From: Candidula unifasciata
Taxonomy: Eukaryota > Mollusca > Gastropoda > Stylommatophora > Geomitridae
Assembly: GCA_905116865.2 (NCBI GenBank)
Contig: CAJHNH020003168.1
Location: forward strand, 315,001 to 379,000
Length of the DNA stretch: 64,000 nucleotides
Reading direction: 5' to 3'
The position numbers and the translations under genes were made by a program. Positions within the stretch are counted from its first letter, which is position 1. Every line of letters starts with the position of its first letter. Below are positions 50,401-62,475 of this stretch, piece by piece. The notes beneath the pieces were generated by a model. The model was given only the letters and a program-made list of their open reading frames with translations. It was not told where the DNA came from and did not search any database.

Positions 50401-50654
50401 CGGGAACTGGGTTTCCGCTACTGGCTACACTTCCGTGTACACACGCTATTCGATTGGCACGGGAGTGGGAGCACATGCCGGGCTTGGAGGAGCAGCAGCA
50501 GGAGGAGGAGGATTAGGTGAGGGCTGCGGCGGGAGGGCGATTCAGAGTGGTGGAGGAGGGAGATACAAGAGAACGCGGTAAGGGGAGGTATTCCGGAAAT
50601 TATGTCGATCCGGGTCGTGATACTTAAAAAGTACGACTCAAACCAGGTATTGCT

Positions 50655-50930
50655 GTAGAGAGAGCCGCCGTGGTATCGCGGCTAGACGCTTGCCTGCGAA
50701 TCTTAATGTCGTGGGTTCAGATCGTGACTTTTTTTAAAGAATGACCTAGGCTCCCAGGTTAACCCAACCTTAAATGGGCACCAGACAAAAGTTCCTGGGA
50801 AATAAAGGCTTCCTGTGTGGTGTTCATCAATTCATCCACCCACTGGTCAATAAAATATAGGTCTTGCCCTAAATGCTTAATACGCTTAAAGGCGTGGGAT
50901 AGTGTCCGTTACTACTGTGTGGTAAAAAAA
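50655..50930 (+). mobile_element. Family A SINE between the two genes
   Basis: Full-length: GAGCCGCCGTGGTATCGCGG head, GTGGGTTCAGATC B-box, TTCCTGGGAAATAAAGGC body, AATATAGGTCTTGCCC and GGCGTGGGATAG tail. Confidence 0.85.
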
Positions 50931-51359
50931 ATTACTTGAAGGTCCATTTCTGACTACTCAAAGAGTTCTGCACGTAAAAAATTCCTTGGCAGTTGGAAAT
51001 CGAAAAGAGTAGCCTAACGGCGCTGCAGAATTTGGAGTTAAATATCTACCCAAAGTATTTCAGGATCCTAGCCGGTGCTACAGAGCCTGTGCACTGTGCT
51101 GGGCTTCTTCGGACTCAGACTTGAGTTATAATTAAGAACGGAGCATTTATGGGTTACTTAGTGATTAGAAAGGATTATCATCACAGCACTCCGGACAGAT
51201 CCATAGGTGCTCCGATCTCCTCCTCAGAAGCTCCACAGGTGTAAAATGACTGATTAAACCTATTCTGTGTTAATTAATGAAACATCTTGTCCTCTTAGTG
51301 AAATGTTCATTTCTTGCAGCTCCAGACTGCACCCCCCATGTCCATCAGTCTAGACAGGG

Positions 51360-52195
51360 ATATGGAGTCATGTTCTTTGGCGTGCTCCTCGGTACGGTAA
51401 CACACTTGAAACATCACTTCTGTCCAGTACTGGGCCAGCCATAGCTGGTTATGATATTGATCTGTTGTTCAAACTTCATACGGAATGCCTACAGAACCAC
51501 CTAAATCAAATTAGTAACAAAGGGGAGGAATATAATATGAAAATAAACACTACGAAGACAGAGACAATGGTGATAGGAAGACATCAAGACAATTTAGAAA
51601 TTAAATTAAAAAACAACACCCTGAGACAAACAGAGGAATTTAAGTATTTGGGAACAATTTTTACATCTGACGGAAAACTGGACAGAGAAATTAGCTCCAG
51701 ATGTGCCAAAGCTAGTCAAGTACTGGGTCAACTATATCCCCTGTTGACACACAAGCAGATACCTAGGAGTACTAAAGTGAACCTTATCAGAACTATTTTT
51801 TGGCCAACACTATGCTATCCATGCCAGACATGGACACTTACATCCTCCAATGAACGTAAAATTGTGACAACAGAAATGAAATGAAGAGCTGCAGGAGTTT
51901 CAAGGAAAGACAGAATACGAAATCATGAAATCAGACGAATGCTAGGAATAAAGCCAGTCTTAGTGGTTTGGACACCTAACAAGAATGCCCTGGTACTATC
52001 CGCCACAGCGAGTCACACTAAAACGTTACAACGGGTATAGAGCGAGTGGAAGACCTCGGAAAATATGGAGTGATGGCATTAAGTATCATTAAGAGCAGCC
52101 TTACAGAAATGAACATCAGTCTTAATAGTCCTCTTGACAGAGCTCATCAACGAACATTACATCTCCCCTCGACACTTCGATGAGGTACAAGGTGG
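51360..52195 (+). pseudogene. LINE RT C-terminal half
   Basis: Frame 51465-51884 reads YNMKINTTKTETMVIGR, EFKYLGTIFTSDGKLDREIS and LIRTIFWPTLCYPCQTWTLT, typical of the RT thumb region of non-LTR ORF2; decayed remainder to 52195. It is followed directly by (GAA)n. The missing catalytic domain makes it non-functional. Confidence 0.82.
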
Positions 52196-52305
52196 AAGAG
52201 AAGAAGAAGAAGAAGAAGAAGAAGAAGAAGAAGAAGAAGAAGAAGAAGAAGAAGAAGAAGAAGAAGAAGAAGAAGAAGAAGAAGAAGAAGAAGAAGAAGA
52301 AGAAG

Positions 52306-52335
<30 letters not shown>
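52195..52335 (+). repeat. (GAA)n microsatellite, about 46 perfect units
   Basis: Uninterrupted AAG/GAA repeat of about 140 bases following a LINE remnant. The poly-Glu and poly-Lys frames are artefacts. Confidence 0.97.
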
Positions 52336-52336
<1 letters not shown>

Positions 52337-52689
52337 TAAAACTTCAAACTTTATTTATGTATGACAGTATTTACCTGATGATATTGCTGATGCTGGTCGT
52401 CCGTGTTTCTTTGAAAACCCTGACATCAAACATACTGACTCTCTCTCTGTCCCATTTTTCAGGACGATGACTTTATGTGGCTTTGCGGAGAGAATTCCAC
52501 AAAATGGCTTTGATGCTTTAAGAGGTCGTTTTGTTATGAATCGCTGGAACACTCTTAAAGCCATTGGGAACCGTTGCAACTGTTGGTTATTTGTTACTGT
52601 AGGTTGAAACCACGCGTTAACGCGCCAGTTTTTGAGCGGTGCTGTTAGGTTTCCCCAACACTTGTCGCAATCACTCACGTAAGTGCAAC

Positions 52690-53870
52690 AAGTTTGTTTC
52701 TAAAACAGTCAGCCTCTAAACCTTATGCTACAAATGTAACTGACTCACAGAGTATGTTGAGAAAGGTGAAAACAAGCATGTTTCGTGCAGAGTGGCAAGC
52801 GTCACTTCAGAGGTCCCGGGTAGTTAGCATCCTTTGGATATTCTGTCCCGGTTATACCGGTGTGTTGGGAAATTAGCAGGCAGTTAGACTGGCTGGTTCT
52901 GCACCACTTGGTGGTGAATTGATGTATGACAAGTTACATATTGTGAGGGCCCTTTGGGAGCGAGTGAACAGTGCGGAGGCGCAGATACATTATTATGGTC
53001 TACGGAGAATGACGCTACGAGGAGTTACCAGGGGATCTGACAGACACTCAACACTCAGGGGAAGGATGAGATGGATATACAATCAGACAGTTACTGGTAG
53101 CATCGGAATGCGAAGATGATGTCTGAGCACTTTTGGAAGTGTCCGGAGAGCTGTAATGTCGATTCTCAATTCTTCTTCTTCTGCATTCATCCTAAGATGT
53201 AATTGCGCTGTGTCCATTTACTGCATGGCTGCGATATTTGCACCTTTCGGCCAACACATCCGACTTCTGCGGGCATTTGTTGACCGGGTTAGCCTTCCCG
53301 GTTGATTCTCAGTTCAGCCTTAGGTTGAGTTGAAAGAACGAATGAATGAGTGAATGAATGAATTCAAGAAAGAATCAACAACTGGCATTACTGCAATCGG
53401 GCCTCCTACACATGCTGCGCCTCTTTCTTTAGTAACCAATGAGGAGTTGACATGCAACAAGTCGTTGCAAAATTCTTCTCTATGTGCAGTTACTTTCATA
53501 TTTGTCCCAGTGAATGCAGGCGTTGTTAGTAAGGAGAGAGCAGGTAGAATGGCAGGTGCTGCATTAATTGAAGATAGCCGGCCCATTGATCACGGAGACA
53601 TTGTCATTGCCCTTGGAGAAATAGGACGTTCTGAGGAATTTAGAAGCAATGTGTCCGCATCACTGCTAATAATACGCGAACTAAGAGTAAAAATCGGCAC
53701 CGCCAAGCACAAGAAGCGCACCGGACGCACACGAAGTCCTGTTGACCAACATAGGACTGGTACTATTAACCGCACGACGCTGATGAATATGTTGAGCGGG
53801 GAATCTGAGCGCCTATGGATGTGTCCGGAGTGCTGGGAAGACAATCTAACTCATAACTCACATACTAATA
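52690..53870 (+). pseudogene. Two RNase H-type LINE remnants
   Basis: 52740-53160: MLRKVKTSMFRAEWQASLQR and CPGYTGVLGN, stop, LAGSA. 53380-53870: FVPVNAGVVSKERAGRMAGA, then LWMCPECWEDN. Both correspond to W(I/V)PGHxGxxGNExADxLAG plus the terminal CPxC region. The 187-codon open frame at 53354-53917 is part of the second remnant, and I do not call it a gene. 60360-60560 is a third copy (EWQASLQRSWVV, GVLGNEEADRLAGSALL). Confidence 0.72.
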
Positions 53871-54304
53871 GTAACAGCTGCAACCTGATTAGAAGTCAGC
53901 CTGTGTTCCCGCTCTAAGTGTTGAATATCTTCACCCCCCCCCTTTTTTTTCCGGTTGATAAGTCTTTCAGTGTATGGATTCCGTGTGTGTTTTGTTGCAC
54001 TGTCCATTTTTTTCTATAGGACCGTCACCACATCCGCTTTACCATAAAGTAGTTCACCGCACAGAGGAGCGGCAGTATCATCGTTACCTCGCACACATGA
54101 ATTTTCTAGATAGATTGACCACCCCCTCCCTCCCCACCCACGTCCTCCTCACCACCTTAAAAATGTTCTACACAAATAATTGGTTTGGGATGGGGGTGGG
54201 CGATGAGATTTGCGAGTACCTACTCCCACCCCACTCCCATTATTAGGGAGTATATACGTATACTCTCTTACACGAAGAAAGTTGACACTTCATATATTTT
54301 TTTT

Positions 54305-55090
54305 TTTCAATAACAAAGAGGGTGCTAAAATATTACATAGAACCTGTTATGCTGTATGGCAGTGAATCTTAGAATGTCAGCGAACAAATTAAGAAGAATT
54401 TGGAAGTAAGAGAGATGTGGTTTCTGAGACGAATGTTACGGCCAAAGTAACTAACAACGATTTCTTGAAAGAAGCTAATGAAAGTAGCTCTCTATATACA
54501 ACAATAAGAAAGAGACAAACACTGTTCTTTGGCCACACAATGAGAAGAGAGACATTGGAGAAAATCGTGACAACTGGAAAGGGAAAAGGGGTAGAGGGGA
54601 CCAAGAGAGCTGATGCTAGATAGGCTGAAACGATGGCATGGAGGGATATCATCAAGACAGCTGTTTCAGTCAACCAGGGACCGTGATCTGCGGAGACGCA
54701 TGACCGCCTACGCCAGTTGGCAGGGCCCATGATGATGAAAAAGCTTTGTTTGTGTCTGATTGCAACACAATTTTCTGATCATCTTTATTTATTAGTGTCA
54801 TAATAGGACATTGAAAGAAGTGTCCTGAAAGAAACCCACGAAGAGAACTGATTGCCCACATCAGAAAGAGACAATCTTCATTCTTTTGTCATGTGATGAG
54901 AAGGAGAATACTAGAGTACATCGTGACTGTAGGAAAGTTGGAGGTGAGGAGGGACAGAAAGAGACCGAGAGAACAGATGCTGGACAGTTTGACAGCGTGA
55001 TGTTGAAGATTATGTGTCAAAAATGATTGAAAATACTCGAGACAAAAGGTTGTGGACTACCAATGCCACAAGGCATGGACTCTAAGAAGA
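54305..55090 (+). pseudogene. Two LINE 3' ends in tandem
   Basis: 54305-54735 (FFGHTMRRETLEKIVTTGKG, ends CATGATGATGAAA) and 54836-55090 (AGAAAGAGACAATCTTCATT, HVMRRRILEYIVTVGK-like). They are close relatives of 34786-35000 and 11898-12227. Confidence 0.75.
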
Positions 55091-55224
55091 AGAAGTAGGG
55101 CATGCCTTTTGAAGAAATTTTCTTATCAAACATAGGCAAGCCTATACTTATAGTGGTGGTGGTCTTGGTGGTGGTGGTGGTGGTGGTGGTGGAGTCCAAA
55201 TAAAAAGTTATGCTGCTTAACTAG

Positions 55225-55450
55225 GAATGTGGCTTCCTCAGAGGAGCGGTCGAAGGGTTAGAACGATGAGCTTTCAAGCGGGAGACTCAGGTTCGAATCC
55301 TCGGTAAGGCTGGGGATTTTTTTTCTGTCGGGGGTAAGATAAAACCTCCACCTGCACAGTCGTGGCGACAGCACTAGCTATGCGGTCGAAAATCCTCAAA
55401 GGGCCCTCTGCCTACAGCGCAAAAGTGGTAACATAAAGGCAGTAATTGGC
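55225..55450 (+). mobile_element. tRNA-like SINE, family C
   Basis: Contains GACTCAGGTTCGAATCCTCG (B-box), a T tract, GGTAAGATAAAACCTCCACC and TAGCTATGCGGTCGAAAATC. About 225 bp. Confidence 0.65.
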
Positions 55451-57080
55451 GATACTGCATTAAGAGGAGTACGTTTCAGATTACAATTTGTGGAAGATTA
55501 TTCTAAGCATAGGCGTGTGAAAATGCAAGCTCTAACAAATTCTGAGGTGAATTTGGCCTGGTTGTCAAGCATGTCTTCTACTTGCTCAAAATGGTTGAAG
55601 TCAGTTGAAATTACTGACCATAGACGAAGAATGTTTATGTTGTTCTGCAACCTAAATTCAGTGGTACTGACGCTCGATGAGGGGTTGGATTGTCGTGTGT
55701 AAAAGTCTTGTCTGCGAGGTCTGGAAAATGGCATAAAATATGGTGTCAGAACATTGTGCCTGGGCCTAGTGACGTTCCCCCATACGGTACCAGCTGTGGT
55801 CTACCATTTTCTGTTATTCCTCCTCATACGATGGTACTGCCCCCCAACCAAAGTTCAAAGCCTTTCCATCATAAATCTCGAATCATGTGAGAACATGACA
55901 AGCTGCCATTGCCTTCGAGGCTATCTGACATGTACATTTGCTCACTGAAGTCTTTTATGGATGTGGCGTGGCTGAAGTCGAGGGCGTTTTACACGTTGGA
56001 GTGGATGTACGTTTCTTTCCTTCAAACTACGTTCAGAGAAACATGTTTGTGTCTGCTGTCTTTTGAGCAGAATAGAAGCGATTCCGCAAATAAATAGGCC
56101 ATAACTTTGCTTTGTCACTTATGGTCTTCCTTATTATTATGGTCTAGAGAAAATGAGGAATCTGGGTGTAACCAGAGGGTCTGGCCGGCTCACTAAACTC
56201 AGAGAAAAGGCAAGACAGACAATTAACCAGATTTTAACCAGTACCATCAGTACTAGAACTCTGCGCTTGCTGCTGAAGATGAGAATGGAGCATGCATGGG
56301 AATTTCCTGAGTGCTGTGATGTCAATTCTTGACTCAACTCAAATCATGGTCTTTCTGGTCTTGGGAGGTCTCAGGTGGCTCCAATTAGCAGAAAACATTG
56401 TTGCAGTCAATAGACTGTTAATCGGGAGAAGGAAATGTTCGTGCAACACTAGAAGTTCTTGTACCAGCATTTACGTAGCATATGATGGGATTTCTTTCTC
56501 ACTCAGTGAGTAGCGGCTTGATGCTATGTTATTTTTTTTTTCACAGTCGTCGTCACTCCGCATTGGGCATTCCCAGGCGAGCTCAGTCCTCCGATGCAGC
56601 AGCCACTCCAGGGTACCACTACTAACTGTTCCTCAGAGGAGTTGGTTAAGATGTATTATATCTCGGCCTGTGTAAGTGCGTAGATTCAGGTGAGAGATTC
56701 AATTTGCTCTAAGTATGACATTGTCTACGTGCCACTTATATGACAAGCATCTGTCGATTTTTCTGTCAATGTATTCCATCGTCTTCATTCTCTCGAAGTC
56801 TATACGACACATACTTATAAATGGTGACGGTGTACTGCCAATGTGTATGGCACGGTGCTAGCACAGTAGTTAATTCAAATGTAACGATGGTTAGAAAAAA
56901 AAATCAACTCAGTCCACGTGACTGAACAGTATGAACATGTCCTTTGAGCAAGATGACAAATAAGTACTGTCCACGGCTTTACCATTTTTAAGTAAGTAAC
57001 ATGTGAAAATTAAATCAAATCTGAGTGAGTCATTTTCAAAATATACGCTTTTAAAAAGTGGTAACTTTCTTTCAAAAAGA

Positions 57081-57084
<4 letters not shown>

Positions 57085-57116
<32 letters not shown>
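57085..57116 (+). repeat. (GT)n microsatellite
   Basis: About 16 perfect GT units. Confidence 0.95.
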
Positions 57117-57119
<3 letters not shown>

Positions 57120-57637
57120 GAGTGTTATGGATTCAAACCTTTCTCAATTAGTAGAAATATTATATTCACTACTCAGCCGTTGAGAGCAGAATAGCGTCCG
57201 GGTCAAAAGTCAAACCGGTTGATGTAACTCAGGGTAACAGTTCTGCTATATATTTTTTTTCTTTTACAATTTCAAGTATTTACACTTCGGAAATGAGCTT
57301 TATGTGTCAGCAGAACAGCTACTTGAAGGAGGTGACTATTCAGTTCACAAGTTCACTTTAATGATTCAGTTCCATAGTTAAGATGAGTGCTTGATTTTGT
57401 ATATATTGTTTTTTTTTCTACATTTTTTTCTATGGATATTTTTTTTTAAATGTTATTATTTTTATTGCAGTGTTAAGTGTTGTTGTTACTTATTGTTATT
57501 GTACAGTATACAAGTTCGGCAATTAATCGATCGATCATTGAAAGAGTCCATATGCGCTCGGATCCCATCTTCAGTATCCCTCTCAGCGTGTGACTACTGA
57601 TAACACCTGTTCTAAGTTCTTCATTGGTTCGCTATTT

Positions 57638-58004
57638 GGCTATCCTCCAAATAACGGTCCCATATTATCTATTATCGAGGCCGAAAATATACCCTAACAG
57701 GGCCTCAGTCACATATCAGTTGCAAACTTCTGGTGACTTAAATTGCGGACTTCCGGTGACTACCGGCACCACCAATAGTATCTCCCATGCCGCTGTGCGC
57801 AGCTTAACTAGATGGCATCTCTTGCAGCTTCCTTCATTTTATTTGCTTGTGAGTCTAGTTTAGCCCCGCTCCACTCCGCACGTAGCTGGGTGGGAGATAC
57901 TCTCGGCAGTGGCCGCTGGAAGTCCGCAATTGACATGTAACTAAGGCCCTGTTAGGGTATATTTTCAGCCTCCATAATTTCGGACCCTTATTCAGAGGAT
58001 AGCC
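57638..58004. mobile_element. Foldback MITE M2, copy 2
   Basis: 367 bp; ends GGCTATCCTCCAAATAACGG and CCTTATTCAGAGGATAGCC; flanks CGCTATTT (57630-57637) and CACTATTT (58005-58012), one mismatch. It shares internal motifs with copy 1 (GTGACTACCGGC, TCTAGTTTAGCCCC, CCGCAATTGACA) but is clearly older or from a diverged subfamily. Confidence 0.9.
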
Positions 58005-59809
58005 CACTATTTGTATATGGCTACGCTACCTGCCTTAAATACTGTTAAAGTCTGACAACCCCTCTAATGACATCAAGTTCTTGTAGTCTTGTTAAGGTTG
58101 CCGGTTTACCATATTTTCATTCATCATCTACTCATTCTGCCTCCCCCAGAGCATTGAGAACATCCGCCTGGTCCATTGCTTTCATGTGCACATCATGACC
58201 CCATCAGCAAGTCAGTCCGTTGTTTGTTCCCTCTTACCCAGGAGTGTTCTGGCCCAGACGAGATTTCATAAGAGACTTCAGTCATTTCCTTCAAACCCAT
58301 CCTGTCTCTTTTGTCTTAAGCATGTTCAATGAATCACTTGTAAAGCAGACATGGGGTGCAGATTTGTCTCTAGCCAGGTCATTACTTTTGTTACCGCCAT
58401 CACCTCCATAGCAACACTGCTTGTAATCAAGACAGAAGCACCGCTGTCTTTCTTTACAGTTCTTCTTCCAACCAGAACCAACAGAGCCCATAAGCTTTGC
58501 ACAATTTGCATGATGGATCAATTGATGTTAGTAACCAAACCTCCGTCAGCAGAATTCTCAAGAATCATGGGTTGAACTAGCACTACCAATGGGTTGTGTT
58601 GTCTGCAGTCTAGGTCTAGTTTGAGGCAGGCTAAAAAGGATGGACACCACTCTGCTGGCACTCATACCCATTCCTCACCAGGTTCAGTGTCCTCAAGTGA
58701 ACAAATCTGTTGAAGAAAATGTCCTCAGCCTGACCCATCCAAGATTTTCCTGCTGCCTTTCTTCCTGTGAATCTCACTGTCAAATGGTTTATGTGTGTCA
58801 GCACTGACTTGCAGATATGCACTTGCACAGCAGATGATTGTTTGCACTTCCATGGTTGAAAGACATTAAATAAGTATCTGTCATAATCTGATAAAAAGTG
58901 GGGAGGTGATAATAGCTCAGTTAATAATGATTCTGGGTGACATCTTTCCGTACTATAGTGTTATATTGTGCTATAAGGAGGCATGGAACTCACAGTCCAT
59001 GGCAGGGGTGAGTGTGAATAGCAAGACCCGTACGCATTAAGAAAAGTCTTCCACAATTAGAACATTAGATTGCAGGACCATTGTTGTCATCACATGTGTT
59101 TAATCTGCTTTCTTTCAAACATTCAAGCTCTCATCCTCCCTTTAGTTGTTTTTTCCTTTATTATCATTCCCTTTCTGATTTGTCCTCTGCACGCAACATG
59201 ATCCATGGCATTTTTTTCCCATCAATCTACCTCGATATCTATATCATTCATGTCTCATTTGTATATACCTTTATATTGGTCTGGTCTGGCAGTGGACAGG
59301 AATAATGTTTTCAGTGACATGCAATATGCATTTTGCAAGGATGATTACAGCGATGAGCTTGACTCTTATCTTTGTCCAGGTTGGTAGATATAGAAGTGCA
59401 GTCTGGAGTTGCCAAAACATTTTATTAAGGCCTCAAGACATATTGTTAATCTACCCAGAATGAGCACACGTGCCCTTCTCTATATAGCACAACACCTAAG
59501 CTGTATTGTAGAGACCTTGTTTGTTGCCATGCAGCATGATTCCTCTCTCAGCCTGCCTTGTTTAGTCTAAAGAAAAGGTAACCCCAGTAAATTTTGAATA
59601 AAGTAATGCCACAGAATTTGACAGATCAGAAGAGTCGTGCTTTGTCTGTCTGCCTTTCAGAGCTTCACTCCTAGAACAGCTGCCAGCCAAGGCTAAAGGC
59701 CGGGTCTGCTCTGCCATAATATGACTTTTCAAGATTGCATTTCTTTTTCCTAGGATGAAGTTAGTATCCTGTCCTATCTGTTCCTTGTGATTAGTTAAAA
59801 AGTAAAAGG

Positions 59810-60064
59810 ATCATTTCCCATTCCTTCAGGCGTATTGGGCATATGGTGCTAGACCTAAATTTTATAGCAAATCGGCACTCAGTGGGTGTTATGGTCAGCT
59901 GACCACCTTTACTGCTGCTGACTTTACCTGGTATGCATTTAAAGCTAGGTTGATCTGGGAACCAATGAAACCTAAAAAAAAAAAATCAGCCTCCGTTTGA
60001 ATTTGAACCCTCAACCTTCGGATCCGCAGAAAAGCATCTAGCTGCAACACCATGACGACTCCCT
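59810..60064 (-). mobile_element. Family A SINE upstream of AARSD1 exon
   Basis: Full-length minus-strand copy (plus strand ends GCTGCAACACCATGACGACT CCC). Its 5' end lies 52 bases before the exon at 60116, so the intron's branch point is either in the short gap or in SINE sequence. Confidence 0.85.
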
Positions 60065-60115
60065 TTGAGACTCATTGTAGCAGTTATATTAATGGTTTTT
60101 GATCCTGTGTTTCAG

Positions 60116-60244
60116 CTGCATGCAAAAGTTACCAGTTGCAAACCAGCAAAACTTGCTCTGGTAGAGAATGGCAAGAAAACAACCGTGCAGGGATATGAGG
60201 TTATCCTTAATGACACCATTCTGTTTCCTGAAGGTGGGGGGCAG
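60116..60244 (+). CDS. AARSD1: AARSD1 (alanyl-tRNA editing) exon, partial gene
   Basis: AARSD1 (AlaX-M type) hydrolyses Ser-tRNA(Ala) in trans, clearing mischarged tRNA in the cytosol. This 43-codon phase-0 exon reads HAKVTSCKPAKL, NGKKTTVQGYEVIL and NDTILFPEGGGQ. It matches the N-terminal TTTVVSC, GFQVVLEDTVLFPEGGGQ region of animal AARSD1. The acceptor is tgtgtttcag and the donor gtaggt. It should be preceded by a short first exon (about 13 residues, typically MAFxCQRDSY-like), which I could not find with confidence. A minus-strand SINE ends only 52 bases before the acceptor. Confidence 0.9.
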
Positions 60245-60359
60245 GTAGGTCACAGGTAGATTTAGTAAGTGTTTCTGAGGTCAGACAAATGTTACATTAC
60301 CTCATTCTTTCCTAAGAAATGTATGAGGACCAGCTGTACACATATGTTGTGTTTATAAC

Positions 60360-60560
60360 TGATTCTCAGAGAATGTTGAGAGAGTTGGAGACTGGTTTGC
60401 TCCTTGCAGAGTGGCAAGCATCACTTCAGAGGTCCTGGGTAGTTAATATCAGTTGAATATTTTCCTTATGGTATGCTGGTGTTTTAGGAAATGAAGAGGC
60501 TGATAGATTGGCGGGTTCTGCTCTTCTTGCCCGTAAACTGAAAATGACATATATCCAACC
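60360..60560 (+). pseudogene. RNase H-type LINE remnant in AARSD1 intron
   Basis: AGAATGTTGAGAGAGTTGGA... GAAATGAAGAGGCTGATAGA; reads MLRELETGLLLAEWQASLQR, GVLGNEEADRLAGSALL. It is closest to 52740-52905. Confidence 0.72.
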
Positions 60561-60744
60561 AATCGTGAGCGATGCTTGCTACTCTGTTGTGCACTTAGCA
60601 TGCCTCAACATGCTTTGTGAGTCAGTTATAATCACGTCTTTTATTTACATAGACCTCCTATATATCTGCTGTATCTAATAAGGGTTGATTGTGAATAAAA
60701 GCTGTGAATTATAACTTTAAAGTTTGATGCATTGATAAATTGTG

Positions 60745-61320
60745 TTTCGCAGTAGCATAGTGGCTACACACTTGCCTGCCAGCCTGAAGGTCTTTGATTC
60801 AAATCCACATTCAGATTTTTTTTTTCAGAACTGATCTGGCTCCCAGATTGACTAAGCTAAGATGGGTACAAGGAAATGTCTGAAAAGTAAAGACGGCTGA
60901 CGTGTTGTAGACTACATCAGCCACTGAGTCACAGTGGGTCTATAAACATATGAGTCTAGCACATATGCCCGATGGGTGCTTTATTAATATCCTACCCCAA
61001 ATGGGGAAAATCCACAGGTCGCAGGACATTCTAATATTTCAGCGGGTGGTAGATAGGCTGCATGCAGTTGTGGGACCTAGGCTGCATGCAGTCGTGGGAC
61101 CTTTTCTGCACTCTCTCGTGGAATGTAGGTGGGTTGGGGTTAATGCCAGTTCTATATGTTTTGTGGTCGTTAAAAGCATCAGAAAGCTAGGAAACCCAGT
61201 CTTACCACCCTCTAAAATGTTGGACTGTCCTGTGACATCATCTGGGGTAGGATATTAAAAAAGCACCGCCCGATGTGCTACTGGCATAAGAAAAAAATGT
61301 CCTTTACTTACTTTCTTACT
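60745..61320 (+). mobile_element. Family A SINE split by a MITE
   Basis: 60745-60974 is head and body (GTAGCATAGTGGCTACACAC, GTAAAGACGGCTGACGTG, TGAGTCTAGCACATATGCCC). The tail resumes at 61268 (GCCCGATGTGCTACTGG... AAAAAAATGTCCTTTACTT). The 293-bp MITE 60975-61267 sits in between with an 8-bp target duplication. Confidence 0.85.
60975..61267 (+). mobile_element. MITE family M1, copy with perfect 8-bp TSD
   Basis: Terminal inverted repeats GGTGCTTTATTAATATCC and GGATATTAAAAAAGCACC (imperfect, about 25 bp including TACCCCA). It is flanked by GCCCGATG at 60967-60974 and 61268-61275. No coding capacity. An 8-bp TSD suggests a hAT-type transposase, but the terminal bases are not diagnostic. A second copy, inverted, is at 43735-44004; the shared interior includes GACTGTCCTGTGACATCATC. 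Confidence 0.88.
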
Positions 61321-61569
61321 GTCAGCATCTGTCGCTTAGGTGTTGCGAACGAGCTTAGTAATGCCCAGGTGCCGGGTTCGATCACAGCTGCGGACCTTGC
61401 GTCTTGCTTTGGTTTCAACAGTAGTATCGAGAAGCCAACCATCCAGAAAGCAATGGCAAACTACTTTATGTAAATTTGCCTAGAAAAACCACAACAGCCA
61501 AAAAATGCTGGGGTTAGTTCTGCAATTTCCTGTAAAGGATACGAAACTAACGTTTTAACTGACTTTCTT

Positions 61570-62320
61570 CTTTTTAAAATCCTAGCAATAATAGTCACGT
61601 CTCTCTACAACCTTCTGTCTTATGTACTTCGAATCACCTCTGACACAGATGCTCCTCCATGCCGTGATGTAAAACTGTCCAGCCTCTATTCTCTCGGTCT
61701 CCTTTTACCTTTTCTCTCCAACTTTCCTACTGTGATGATATTCTCCAGTTTTCTCCTTCTCATCACATGACCAATAAATGTAGATTGTATCTTTCTGATG
61801 TAGGAAATGATTTCTGTTCATGAGACAGTTTCTTTCAAGACATCCTCATTACTCTTTTTATCTGTCTAGGGTATTCTCTTCATTCGTTTATAAAACCATG
61901 CAGCTTCCAAATAATTTTTCACTAATCTACCAACTGTCCATGATTCACTTCCATATATCAAGATAGGATTTCTTTAGCTTTTAAGAATTCTCTTTTTCAC
62001 CTCAATTGACAAAGACAGATTACATAAAATATTCTTCATTTTGTAAAATGCTGCCTTTGCTTAAGCTATTCTACATTTAAGTTCTTTAAAATATCTTCCA
62101 TCTGATGTTATCAGGGCACAAAAGTATTTAAACATATCAACTTGCTGGAGGTTTGTCCCATTTACTTTGATGTTGCATTTTGGAGGGTCAGTTTTCTTTG
62201 TTAATTACCATTACTTCTGTTTTTCTACTGTTCAGACTAAGAGCCTTGTTTTCTCTTTCTGTTACAGTCTGTCACTGACACCATCCACATTAAAACATCA
62301 GTTAGTATGAGATTGGTTTA
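61570..62320 (-). pseudogene. Degenerate RT-type LINE, minus strand, AARSD1 intron
   Basis: The plus-strand text TTCTCATCACATGACCAATA, TTCTGTTTTTCTACTGTTCA and CATTTACTTTGATGTTGCAT is the reverse complement of the RT family at 11406-12227 (VMRR, KTEVMV, IKFNGV). Many stops. Confidence 0.7.
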
Positions 62321-62365
62321 GAGTATTTCCATTCAAGTATGTGACTCTTGGGCCAAGATAAAGAC

Positions 62366-62475
62366 AATGGGGATCGTCACTGGCAAGAGCCCTGAGCTTC
62401 AGCATAGAAGATTATTAATGCAACATAACTGGCATGAGATCCACTGGCCACTTGCTAAGTCTTTGCAGACCAGAT
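62366..62475 (+). repeat. Dispersed repeat R2, copy
   Basis: Third copy of the R2 motif set, in an AARSD1 intron between a LINE fragment and the microexon. Confidence 0.55.

Larger units (their letters stand above)
44690..60115. other. Region between chimaerin start and AARSD1 exon; no further gene supported
   Basis: Holds listed repeats plus unique AT-rich sequence (45000-45980, 47600-50230, 55500-57600 and 58010-59800). The promoters and first non-coding exon(s) of both genes should be here, but I cannot place them. 58190-58870 has several similar-length open stretches in two frames (for example PEPTEPISFAQFA and GCVVCSLGLV); it could be a decayed retrocopy and I do not recognise it. 50950-51180 is a dispersed repeat also present at 29700-29790 (CAGGATCCT, GAGCA(C/T)TTATGGGTTAC). 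Confidence 0.5.

Noticed and set aside
53354..53917. 187-codon plus-strand frame as a gene
   Set aside because: Contains a degraded RNase H (PVNAGVVSKERAGRMAG) and LWMCPECWE motif shared with other LINE remnants; no intact domain.
59319..59385. Possible AARSD1 first exon (MQYAFCKDDYSDEL resembles MAFxCQRDSYxxE)
   Set aside because: One residue short in alignment and no donor GT at the needed position; the nearest donor gives the wrong phase for the exon at 60116.
60092..60116. ATG at 60092 (MVFDPVFQ) as AARSD1 start without an upstream exon
   Set aside because: In frame, but the bases form a normal acceptor (tgtgtttcag) and lack the CQRDSY residues of the family's N terminus.
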